64,000 nt of DNA, taken from Gemmatimonadaceae bacterium (GTDB lineage Bacteria > Gemmatimonadota > Gemmatimonadetes > Gemmatimonadales > Gemmatimonadaceae). This document shows positions 24,570-31,703 of the stretch, piece by piece. The DNA lies in NCBI GenBank assembly GCA_020846935.1, contig JADLCY010000011.1:124001-188000 (forward strand). Direction: 5' to 3'. Each line of letters starts with the position of its first letter. The first letter of the stretch is position 1. Both the position numbers and the translations under genes were made by a program. Under the pieces are notes generated by a model. The model saw only the letters and a program-made list of their open reading frames with translations, was not told the origin of the DNA and searched no databases.

Positions 24570-25223
24570 ATGGCAACTGCCAACCTGTCCGCTGCCGCCC
24601 GTACCGGAACCGGTAAGGGCGTGTCCCGTTCCCTGCGCCGCGAAGGGCGCATCCCGGCCGTGATCTACGGTCGTGCCCGTGCACCGCTGGCCCTCAGCCT
24701 CGATGCCCGTGAACTCTCTCGCCTGCTGGGCCACATCAACGCCGAGACCACGGTGATCGATCTTGCGATCGACGGCGCGGCGGCCCGAACGCTCATTCGC
24801 GACATCCAGCGTCACCCGCTCTCGCGTGCGGTGATCCACGTCGACTTCCAGGAGCTGGTCGCGGGCGAGAAGGTCGTGGTGAAGATCCCGATCGTGCTCG
24901 TCGGTACCTCGGTGGGCGTGCGCCTCTCCGGTGGCATCATGACGCAGGTCCTGCAGGAACTCGAGTGCCGCGTGGACCCGGCGAATATCCCGAGCCGCAT
25001 CGAAGTGGACGTGACCGAAGTGACCATCGGCCACTCGATCCACGTGAGCGAGGTGAAGGTGCCGGACGGCGTCGAAGTCCTCGACGAAGGCACCGGCACG
25101 ATCATGATCGTCTCGGCGCCGAAGGAAGAGGCAGCGGCGGCCCCGGTCGAGGGTGCGAGCCCGACGGAGCCGGAGCTCATCCGCAAGGCCAAGGCCGAGG
25201 ACGAGACACCGGAGAAGAAGTAG
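24570..25223 (+). CDS. rplY: 50S ribosomal protein L25/general stress protein Ctc
   Basis: 217 residues, the long two-domain (CTC) form. The L25 domain is at about 1-95 (VSRSLRREGRIPAVIYGR, RDIQRHPLSRAVIHVDFQ) and the C-terminal TL5/CTC beta domain at about 100-185 (GEKVVVKIPIVLVGTS, LDEGTGTIMIVSAPKEE). An acidic/Lys-rich tail ends the protein. It binds 5S rRNA. The next gene, pth, follows after 14 bp, the widespread prs-rplY-pth order. Confidence 0.96.
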   Translation: MATANLSAAARTGTGKGVSRSLRREGRIPAVIYGRARAPLALSLDARELSRLLGHINAETTVIDLAIDGAAARTLIRDIQRHPLSRAVIHVDFQELVAGEKVVVKIPIVLVGTSVGVRLSGGIMTQVLQELECRVDPANIPSRIEVDVTEVTIGHSIHVSEVKVPDGVEVLDEGTGTIMIVSAPKEEAAAAPVEGASPTEPELIRKAKAEDETPEKK

Positions 25224-25237
25224 CGCCCGCCTGACGA

Positions 25238-25882
25238 GTGAAACTCGTTGTCGGCCTGGGCAACCCGGGCAGGAAGTACGAACAAACGCGCCACAACGTC
25301 GGCTGGTGGGTCGTGGACCACCTGGCCGACGTTTGGCGTTTCGACGCCTGGCGCAAGGATGGCGAGGCCCTGGTGGCGGACGGCCGCCGGGGCCCGCACC
25401 GCGTCCGGCTGATGAAGCCGCAGACGTACATGAACCTGAGCGGCGCGGCGCTGAGGCCATTCGTGCGGCGGGAGACGTGGTCGGCGGCCAGCGACCTGCT
25501 GGTCGTGGCTGACGAGGTGCAGTTGGCGTTAGGCAGGTTTCGCCTGCGCGCCAGCGGCAGCGCCGGCGGCCACAACGGCCTCAAGTCGATCGAGGCGGCG
25601 GTGGGCAGCCAGGACTACGCCCGACTGCGCATCGGCATCCGGCCCGAGGCCGAGCATCGTGAGGTCGGCGTCCTGTCGGACTTTGTGCTCGATGCGTTCG
25701 GCCGCGGGGAACGGGCGCGCGTCCGCGAACTCTTGCCGCAGTTCGAGGGCCTGGTGGACACATGGGTTGGTCAGGGCGTGTTGGCCGCGATGAACGCGTT
25801 CAATCGTCGTCCGGCGGCCCCGGAGAAGCCGGACGATGCCGGGGAGCCGCGCGGGAAGCGCGAGCCGCCGCCGACCGACTGA
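25238..25882 (+). CDS. pth: Peptidyl-tRNA hydrolase
   Basis: 214 residues from a GTG start. Cleaves peptidyl-tRNA released prematurely from ribosomes. Signatures are VVGLGNPGRKYEQTRHNVGW (catalytic His and Asn), MKPQTYMNLSG, VVADEVQLALGRFRLR and GGHNGLKSIEAAVG. The normal core is about 190 residues. The extra Pro/Lys/Arg tail (from about residue 188) is the part overlapped in antisense by the four-helix-bundle gene. It carries one of the rare TTA codons, inside GTTAGG. Confidence 0.96.
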   Translation: MKLVVGLGNPGRKYEQTRHNVGWWVVDHLADVWRFDAWRKDGEALVADGRRGPHRVRLMKPQTYMNLSGAALRPFVRRETWSAASDLLVVADEVQLALGRFRLRASGSAGGHNGLKSIEAAVGSQDYARLRIGIRPEAEHREVGVLSDFVLDAFGRGERARVRELLPQFEGLVDTWVGQGVLAAMNAFNRRPAAPEKPDDAGEPRGKREPPPTD

Positions 25883-26252
25883 CCGACGGTCTGTCCGGGC
25901 GTGCCGAGATGTGCCGGAGGAGGCTGACGATCAGGCGGCACACCTGCTCGCATCTGGCCTCGAGTACGGCCCGCTCCGACGTACGAATGGCTTCGAGGTC
26001 GGCCGCCAGCCGAACGAGGTAGCCTGACTCGCGGGCCGCAGCGAGCGCCATCGACAGGCAGGCGGCGAACTCCGTCGCCGAGGACCGGGCAGATCCTTCG
26101 ACGATGTTGGCCGAAACGGCGATCGCGGCCCGTCGCAGTTGGTCGGCGAGCGCCTCGTGGCGCGCGCCGCTTCGCCGATCGAGCGCCGAGAGGGTGACCA
26201 CGGTGAACTCATGCGCCTTTTGCCAGGCGATCAGTCGTTCATGGGGAGACAT
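25800..26252 (-). CDS. Four-helix-bundle protein of the 23S rRNA-intervening-sequence (S23) family
   Basis: 150 residues from ATG 26252 (MSPHERLIAWQKAHEFTVV). Family text includes LADQLRRAAIAVSANIVEGSARSS and FAACLSMALAAARESGYLV, with a helical core of about 115 residues. An Ala/Arg/Pro-rich tail, unlike the family, is encoded where the gene runs 83 nt antisense into pth. Homologues were first seen inside 23S rRNA intervening sequences but are common elsewhere with unknown function. ATG 26252 is preferred over ATG 26360 because the family begins near MSPHERLIAW. Confidence 0.8.
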   Translation of the reverse strand: MSPHERLIAWQKAHEFTVVTLSALDRRSGARHEALADQLRRAAIAVSANIVEGSARSSATEFAACLSMALAAARESGYLVRLAADLEAIRTSERAVLEARCEQVCRLIVSLLRHISARPDRPSVSRSAAARASRAAPRHRPASPGPPDDD

Positions 26253-26419
26253 GCCGAAGAATGCGAGCACGCCGCCGCGGCCGCACACCCATTCCCTCCC
26301 GGGTTGATACATTTCTCCGCCTGACGCGGCGGCTGCGCGCCTCTCGCGCGGCGAAGTCACCCAGGCCGCGCGTCGCCCTCGGTACGTCGCGACGGCCCTC
26401 GACTCTCAGCGAACCACTC

Positions 26420-27523
26420 GTGCTCTCCCTTGGTATCGTCGGACTTCCCAACGTCGGCAAGTCCTCGCTCTTCAATGCGCTGACCTCGTCCGCCGCGGCC
26501 GCGGCGGCGAACTATCCGTTCTGCACCGTCGATCCCAATGTCGGGATGGTCGAGGTGCCTGACGAGCGGCTTGGCCGTCTCGCCGAGGTCGTGCAGCCGA
26601 AGAGAACCGTTCCCGCGGTCGTGCAGTTCATGGACATCGCCGGCCTCGTGAAGGGGGCGGCGCAGGGCGAAGGACTCGGCAACAAGTTCCTCGCCAACAT
26701 CCGGGAGACAGACGCGATCGTGCACGTCGTGCGGTGCTTCGAGGATCCCGACGTCACGCACGTGATGGGGGACGTCAATCCGGTTCGTGACCGGGAGGTG
26801 ATCGAGTTCGAGCTGGCCCTGGCCGACCTTGGCTCCGTCGAGAAGCGGCTCGACAAGGTGCAGCGATCCGCGCGGTCTGGCGACAAGGACGCGCAGGCGG
26901 AACTCCCGGTGCTCGAAGTGGCGAACCGCACGCTCGCCGAAGGAAAGTCGCTCCGCGAGGCGGCGCTCGACGCCGGTCAGCGCGCGCTGCTCGCGCCGCT
27001 GCAGCTCCTGACGCTCAAGCCGGTACTGTACGCGGCGAATGTCACCGATGCCGAGTTGAGCGGTGAAGAGGGCGCACATGTCCGTGCGTTGCGCGCGGCG
27101 GTGGCGGCGAGCGGAGAAGCCGCCGAGGTCGTGACGTTCTCGGCGAAAATCGAGGCGGAACTGGCGGAGCTTTCGCCGGAAGAGCGCCGGGAGTTTCTCG
27201 GATCCCTGGGCATCGAGTCGGCGGGCCTCGATCGACTCATCCGCGCCGGCTACCACCTGTTAGGGCTGCAGACCTACTTCACGGCAGGCGAGCAGGAGGT
27301 GCGCGCGTGGACCATCCACCTCGGCGACACGGCGCCCAAAGCGGCCGGCGTGATCCACACCGACTTCGAGCGCGGGTTCATTCGCGCCGAAACGGTGAGC
27401 TATGCGGACTTCGTAGCGCTGCGTGGCTGGAAAGAGGCACGGGAGAAGGGCGCGGTCCGCTCGGAGGGCAAGGAGTACCTCGTGAAGGACGGCGACGTGA
27501 TGCTCTTCCGCTTCAACGTCTAG
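26420..27523 (+). CDS. ychF: Redox-regulated ATPase YchF (Obg family)
   Basis: 367 residues from GTG 26420, matching the family length (about 363). The 53 upstream codons are Arg-rich and unlike the family. G1 motif GLPNVGKSSLFNAL, then ANYPFCTVDPN, FMDIAGLVKGAAQGEGLGN, a coiled coil, and the C-terminal TGS domain (AWTIHLGDTAPKAAGVIH, DFVALRGWKEAREKG). Binds ATP rather than GTP and associates with ribosomes in stress responses. Divergent from the four-helix-bundle gene across 167 bp. One TTA codon, in GTTAGG. Confidence 0.95.
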   Translation: MLSLGIVGLPNVGKSSLFNALTSSAAAAAANYPFCTVDPNVGMVEVPDERLGRLAEVVQPKRTVPAVVQFMDIAGLVKGAAQGEGLGNKFLANIRETDAIVHVVRCFEDPDVTHVMGDVNPVRDREVIEFELALADLGSVEKRLDKVQRSARSGDKDAQAELPVLEVANRTLAEGKSLREAALDAGQRALLAPLQLLTLKPVLYAANVTDAELSGEEGAHVRALRAAVAASGEAAEVVTFSAKIEAELAELSPEERREFLGSLGIESAGLDRLIRAGYHLLGLQTYFTAGEQEVRAWTIHLGDTAPKAAGVIHTDFERGFIRAETVSYADFVALRGWKEAREKGAVRSEGKEYLVKDGDVMLFRFNV

Positions 27524-27671
27524 TGACGCGGCGCGGGCGCCAGTTCTTCCACGCATTCACGGCCATCGACGCAGCAGGACGTCACATCGTCCTCGCCAGG
27601 GCTCGGCCACCCGAAGCTCGCGGGAGGGTGAAGGCACACGCAAAGCCGCGGAGCGCGTCGAGCCATCGGTG

Positions 27672-28382
27672 TCAGCCCAGCTCGAGCTGCTCGTTCTGAG
27701 TGACGGGTGGCGACGCCGGCTCGAGCAGTCCCGCGTCGTCCTCATCGGCCTTGTTCACGCGCGGTGAGATCGTCCACGCCTTCATCAGCTCGGACGGAAA
27801 CGCGCGGACGAACTCGGCGACGCCGGGATCCGGCGTGCGCGGGTCGAGCCAGGTGAGGTAACGGTCGGCCGGAATGATCACCGGCATCCGATCGTGGATC
27901 GGCGCGAGGAGCGCGTTGGGCGCGGTCGTCAGGATGGCGAACGTGGCGAGGCCCTCTCCCCCGTCCTTCGGTCGCCAGAAGTCCCAGAGTCCGCCGAGCG
28001 CGAACGGTTCGCCGGACCCGAGCCCGATCGCCCATGGCTGCTTGCGCCTGGAGCCGGGAACGGCCTGCCATTCGTAGAACACATCGGCCGGAATGAGGCA
28101 GCGGCGGAGGCGCATCGAATCCCGGAACGCTGGCTTGGTGAACGCGTTGTCGGCGCGCGCGTTGGCCATGCGGGCGCCAACGGCGGGGCTTTGCGCCCAC
28201 CACGGCACCAGGCCCCAGCGGAGCATCCCGGCGTCGCGCTCACCTTTGCGCTCGCGCACGACGAGTGCGGGGGTCCCGGGCGCGATGTTGAATCGAGGCC
28301 GTATGCCCTCGGGGAGCCCGACGATCCCGAAGCGTTCGAGTTTGAGCTTGTCGGGCCGCGAGAGGCCGAATCGACCGCACAT
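27672..28382 (-). CDS. SOS response-associated peptidase (SRAP/YedK/HMCES family)
   Basis: 236 residues from the ATG at 28382, giving MCGRF, the obligatory catalytic Cys2. Forms a thiazolidine crosslink to abasic sites in single-stranded DNA. Visible residues are RPRFNIAPGT, LRWGLVPWWA, MANARADN (catalytic Asn), CLIPADVFYEW (catalytic Glu) and APIHDRMPVI (catalytic His). The ORF continues about 133 codons upstream through a repeat-rich region that is not protein-like. It faces ychF across a 148-bp gap that shows no gene. Confidence 0.95.
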   Translation of the reverse strand: MCGRFGLSRPDKLKLERFGIVGLPEGIRPRFNIAPGTPALVVRERKGERDAGMLRWGLVPWWAQSPAVGARMANARADNAFTKPAFRDSMRLRRCLIPADVFYEWQAVPGSRRKQPWAIGLGSGEPFALGGLWDFWRPKDGGEGLATFAILTTAPNALLAPIHDRMPVIIPADRYLTWLDPRTPDPGVAEFVRAFPSELMKAWTISPRVNKADEDDAGLLEPASPPVTQNEQLELG

Positions 28383-28496
28383 GGCCTGAGAGTGGCCGCG
28401 AGTGCGTCGCGAGGCAACGGCGAGACGTCGCATGGCAACCACGGCGCCCGGCGCGGCCGCTGGCCAGCCCGGCGCATCGACCATGGGTCCGGGTGG

Positions 28497-28706
28497 GAGA
28501 GCCCTTGTACCAGCGGGCCGAGGGCGCGCCCCTTGTGGTCGCGTCGCCGTCGTCGTGCGGGCGAGCCCATGCACCTCGGGTGAGACGCCACGTGCTCCGT
28601 ACCGCCGTTGAGGTCTCGCGGCGAGCCCATGCGGGTGGGGCGCGTCGGGGGTTCGTGGTGGCCTCGCGCGCGAGCGGCGAGCCCATGCACCTGCGGGTGA
28701 GGCACA
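28497..28706 (+). repeat. Four imperfect direct repeats (GCGAGCCCATGCACC core) at about 60-bp spacing
   Basis: Copies start at 28497 (GAGAGCCCTTGTACC, the most diverged), 28561, 28621 and 28677. The last three share GCGAGCCCATGC exactly. Two of them continue CACCT-CGGGTGAG with one inserted base, and copies are preceded by GG(T/C)CTCGCG. Spacing is 64, 60 and 56 bp. All lie between the SRAP gene and rpsF. Confidence 0.7.
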
Positions 28707-28823
28707 CAGCCAGCGCCCCACGCTCTCCTCCCCTATGTTTCCGCCCCGCAACGCCTTAACTTGTTCGGCTCGACAACTCACCCTCCTCCCCCCGAGGCAA
28801 CCGGCGGGAGGCGGAAACTGACC

Positions 28824-28832
28824 AAAGGGAGG
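28824..28832 (+). promoter_or_regulatory. Ribosome-binding site fixing the rpsF start
   Basis: AAAGGGAGG, one of the best Shine-Dalgarno sequences in the window, sits 10 nt before GTG 28843 but only 1 nt before the upstream TTG 28834. It therefore supports GTG as the real start. Confidence 0.75.
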
Positions 28833-28842
28833 TTTGCCAACC

Positions 28843-29205
28843 GTGTCTCGAGAGTACGAGGCGGTCTACATCTTCGACTCCACGCTCGAAGATGCCGCCA
28901 TTCAGGAGAAGATTGCGCGACATCACGCGCTCCTCCACGCGACCGAAGAGATCAAGGTCGAGCAGTGGGGCCGACGCCAGCTGGCGTACAAGATCGGCCG
29001 CCGCGAGACGGGCTACTACGTCCTCGCGCGATTCCTCACCGATGCCAAGCACCTGCCCGAGTTCGAGCGCGCGCTCAAGCTCGACGACGGCGTCGTTCGC
29101 TACCTGATCACCCTGCACGAACACGAACTCGGCGCGCCCCCGCAGACCGAGGAAGAACTCGCGGCCGCCAAGCGTCGCGAGGAAGAAGAGGAGGACGAGG
29201 ACTGA
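28843..29205 (+). CDS. rpsF: 30S ribosomal protein S6
   Basis: 120 residues. Core S6 fold: [40 protein letters not shown] and [11 protein letters not shown]. The tail is a very acidic run of Glu/Asp ending EEEEEDED, as in other S6 proteins modified or extended by glutamates. GTG 28843 is chosen for the strong ribosome-binding site. S18 follows after 2 nt. The usual ssb between S6 and S18 is absent. Confidence 0.96.
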   Translation: MSREYEAVYIFDSTLEDAAIQEKIARHHALLHATEEIKVEQWGRRQLAYKIGRRETGYYVLARFLTDAKHLPEFERALKLDDGVVRYLITLHEHELGAPPQTEEELAAAKRREEEEEDED

Positions 29206-29207
29206 CC

Positions 29208-29435
29208 ATGCGACGACCCAGAAAATCCTGCCCGTTCTGCGAAGGCCGCGTCCACTACGTGGACTACAAGGACGACCGTTCGCTCGGCCGCTTCATCACC
29301 GACCACGGCAAGATCCTGCCGAGCCGACTGAGCGGCGTCTGCGCGCGTCATCAGCGGCAACTCGCGACGGCCATCAAGCGCGCACGCTATCTGGCGCTGA
29401 TTCCGTACCTCCGCGGCCATCAGGGCGCGGCCTGA
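29208..29435 (+). CDS. rpsR: 30S ribosomal protein S18, zinc-binding form
   Basis: 75 residues. It binds the platform of the 30S subunit beside S6. The N-terminus keeps the CxxC pair (Cys8, Cys11 in CPFCEG) and Cys45/His48 (GVCARH), so this is the zinc-containing C+ version. IDYKD appears as [13 protein letters not shown]; the end is [13 protein letters not shown] starts 2 nt after rpsF. Confidence 0.96.
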   Translation: MRRPRKSCPFCEGRVHYVDYKDDRSLGRFITDHGKILPSRLSGVCARHQRQLATAIKRARYLALIPYLRGHQGAA

Positions 29436-29451
29436 TCACGGGGCCAACGCC

Positions 29452-30495
29452 GTGACCGTTCCGACCACACCGTCCACGGCGTCACCGATTCCGGTGACGT
29501 CGCCGGCGCCACGCGGCTGGTTCCGGCTGCTGGTGGCCATGGTGCTGGCCCTGAGCATTCCGGTGATTGCGCAGTTGCGATTGGTCGTTCCGGTGGAGCA
29601 GACCATCCTGTTCCTCGGACCCGCCATGGCCGCCTGCGGCCTCGTGGCGTGGTGGCTGGGCGGCCGCCTTTTGATGTTTGTCGCATGGGGTGGGCTCGCC
29701 GTCTGGATGCTGTCGATGAGCCCTCCGAGTGCCCCGAGCTTCGATCCGTTGAGCCGTGGGTGGGTGCTGCTGGTCGGTGCTGCCTTCGGCGTGGTGTCGT
29801 GGATGGATCCGCGCCGCACATTCTTTCCTCGAGCACTCGCCGCGACGGCGATCGCGTACGCGGTGTCCCTCGGCATCCTGGCCGTCGGTTCCGCCGAGGT
29901 CCAGGACGTGGGGCGCTCGGTGAGCGATGAGTTCGCGCGGCGATTGGCGCAGGTGAGCGACCAGTACGAAACGCGGGCACGGACGCCGGAGTGGCGTTCC
30001 TTCGTCGAGCGCTTTCCAGGGGCGGCAGATGTCGTTGAACAGGGAGAGGCGCAATTGCCGACGATCGCACGCACCTCGATCGGCATCTTCCCCGCCCTGC
30101 TCGGGTTGCAATCGCTGGCCATGCTTGCCCTGGCGTATGCGGTGTTCCACCGTTCCAGCCGCACACGCATCGGACCGCTCCTGCGTCCGCTGGCCGAGTT
30201 TCGGTTCAGCGACCAGCTGATCTGGGGCGTGGTGCTCGGCGTGACCCTGCTCGTGCTGCCTCGCCTCGGCGAGGCGAAGGGGATCGGGCTCAACCTGGTG
30301 GTGTTCTTCGGTGCGCTGTATGCCCTTCGGGGCCTCGGCGTACTGTCGTGGTTTCTCGCACCTGGGCGACCGACCCCGGTGCTGTTGGTCGTGGCGGCGT
30401 GCCTGGCGGGCCCGGTGGTGGGCATCTTCTCGCTCGGACTCGGACTCGCAGACACGTGGATCGATTGGCGCGGCCGCCTGCGGCCCGCCGGATAG
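29452..30495 (+). CDS. DUF2232 (YybS-like) integral membrane protein
   Basis: 347 residues from GTG 29452, with about eight membrane segments (for example LLVAMVLALSIPVIAQL, LLGLQSLAMLALAYAV, WGVVLGVTLLVLP). The C-terminal part has the family-like VVFFGALYALRGLGVLSWFL. Its place between rpsR and rplI matches YybS in Bacillus and DUF2232 genes elsewhere. Function unknown; a transporter-like fold is suspected for the family. Confidence 0.75.
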   Translation: MTVPTTPSTASPIPVTSPAPRGWFRLLVAMVLALSIPVIAQLRLVVPVEQTILFLGPAMAACGLVAWWLGGRLLMFVAWGGLAVWMLSMSPPSAPSFDPLSRGWVLLVGAAFGVVSWMDPRRTFFPRALAATAIAYAVSLGILAVGSAEVQDVGRSVSDEFARRLAQVSDQYETRARTPEWRSFVERFPGAADVVEQGEAQLPTIARTSIGIFPALLGLQSLAMLALAYAVFHRSSRTRIGPLLRPLAEFRFSDQLIWGVVLGVTLLVLPRLGEAKGIGLNLVVFFGALYALRGLGVLSWFLAPGRPTPVLLVVAACLAGPVVGIFSLGLGLADTWIDWRGRLRPAG

Positions 30496-30546
30496 GCAAC
30501 TACCGGCGCTCCCGCGGGAGCGCTGCATAACGAGTGGAGCACTCTC

Positions 30547-30990
30547 ATGGAAGTCATTCTTCGACAGGCGGTTGATTCGCTCGGACACCCGGGCGACCTG
30601 GTAAAGGTGTCCAACGGGTTCGCCCGGAACTTCCTGCTGCCGCGCGGCATTGCCGTCGAGGCGACAGAAGGCAACAAGCGGCGCATTGCGCAGGAGAAGG
30701 CGCGGCTCGAGGCCGCCGAGGCCGAGCGTCGGCAACACGCCGAAGCGCATGCGACGCGGCTCGAGCAGGTGTCACTCACCTTCTCGGCGCGCGTCGGCGA
30801 AGAGGGCAAGCTGTTCGGTTCGGTCACCGCGGCCGACATCGCACACCAGCTCGAGGCGCAGGGGTTCACGGTCGAGCGTCGGCAGATCGACCTGCACGAG
30901 CCGATCAAGGCGCTGGGCGTTTATCGCGTGCCGATCAAGCTGCACGCCGATGTGAAGCCCGAAATCAAGGTCTGGGTCATCAAGGCCTGA
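30547..30990 (+). CDS. rplI: 50S ribosomal protein L9
   Basis: 147 residues. N-terminal RNA-binding domain MEVILRQAVDSLGHPGDLVKV and FARNFLLPRGIAVEAT, a long connecting helix (about 40-75), and a C-terminal domain with GKLFGSVTAADIAHQL and DLHEPIKALGVYRVPIKLH. GGAGC lies before the ATG. A strong GC hairpin follows 18 bp after the stop. Confidence 0.97.
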   Translation: MEVILRQAVDSLGHPGDLVKVSNGFARNFLLPRGIAVEATEGNKRRIAQEKARLEAAEAERRQHAEAHATRLEQVSLTFSARVGEEGKLFGSVTAADIAHQLEAQGFTVERRQIDLHEPIKALGVYRVPIKLHADVKPEIKVWVIKA

Positions 30991-31325
30991 TCGAGGCAGC
31001 ACATCAGGCGCACGGGGCGCGGGCCAGCAGGTCCGCGCCCCGCGTGCGTCCGGGGAGGTCGTCGTGCGCGTCGTCGCCAGGTCGCCGTGCGCGGCGTCTC
31101 CAAGGCGGTCGCCGTCACGCGCCAGGCGTAGGCACGGGCAGGTCCGCGCCGCGGCGTGGCCGCGCGATAGCGCCGTTCAGCACGCGGCTAGGGTGCCGCT
31201 CCCTTCTGCGTGTCGCTGGGACGAGGGCGGCGCATTATGCTTGGCGATGGCGCCCTCGTGACCGGGGGCCTGGCTGCGGCGGACCTCGCCGCTCCGGGAG
31301 CCGACGGGCCCCTCCGCTCTCACGC
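30991..31325. other. 335-bp intergenic region rplI-rsfS
   Basis: Holds a long GC hairpin near its start (31009-31048) and otherwise GC-rich DNA with no protein-like reading frame. TATGCT at about 31236 is a weak -10 candidate without a matching -35. No tRNA or recognisable riboswitch. Confidence 0.6.
31009..31048 (+). terminator. GC-rich hairpin after rplI
   Basis: CGCACGGGGCGCGG (31009-31022) pairs with CCGCGCCCC-GC-GTGCG (31033-31048), 14 bp with a 2-nt bulge and a 10-nt loop. There is no T-run. It probably ends or pauses the ribosomal-protein transcript. Confidence 0.5.
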
Positions 31326-31703
31326 ATGGCATCGAGCAATCGCACCACCTCGGCAGCACTGGCTCAGCGCATCGCGGCGCTCTGCCTCGACAACAAGGCG
31401 ACGGACGTCGTGATCCTCGACCTCAATGGCGTGACCGACATGACCGACTTCTTCGTGATCGCCAGCGGCACCTCCGATACGCATGTCCGGAGTACCGCGG
31501 AGCACGTCGCCGAGGCCATGAAACACGAAGGTAACGCCGCGCACCATGTCGAGGGCGTGACGCAGGGCCGGTGGGTGCTCGTCGATTTCGTCGACGTCGT
31601 CGTCCACCTGTTTCATCCCACGCTCCGCAGTTTCTACCAGTTGGAACGGTTGTGGGGAGATGCCACGATCGTCCCGATCGCGTCGCAAGGAGCTTCCGCA
31701 TGA
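31326..31703 (+). CDS. rsfS: Ribosomal silencing factor RsfS
   Basis: 125 residues. Binds L14 and blocks subunit joining under nutrient stress. Conserved text is KATDVVILDLNGVTDMTDFF, VIASGTSDTHVRSTAEHV, GRWVLVDFVDVVVHLFHP and RSFYQLERLWGDA. The start is ATG 31326, where the family begins; the ORF upstream is not similar. Its stop overlaps the start of the barrel protein gene (ATGA). Confidence 0.95.
   Translation: MASSNRTTSAALAQRIAALCLDNKATDVVILDLNGVTDMTDFFVIASGTSDTHVRSTAEHVAEAMKHEGNAAHHVEGVTQGRWVLVDFVDVVVHLFHPTLRSFYQLERLWGDATIVPIASQGASA

Larger units (their letters stand above)
28383..28842. other. 460-bp intergenic region between the SRAP gene and rpsF
   Basis: Divergent promoter region. 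It contains four imperfect direct repeats (28497-28706, separate entry). No RNA gene or convincing -35/-10 pair is visible. The best A/T patch is CTTAACTTG at about 28754, and the rpsF ribosome-binding site lies at the end. Confidence 0.6.

Noticed and set aside
26261-26419. N-terminal extension of ychF from 26261
   Set aside because: 53 Arg-rich codons with no YchF similarity; GTG 26420 gives the normal N-terminus.
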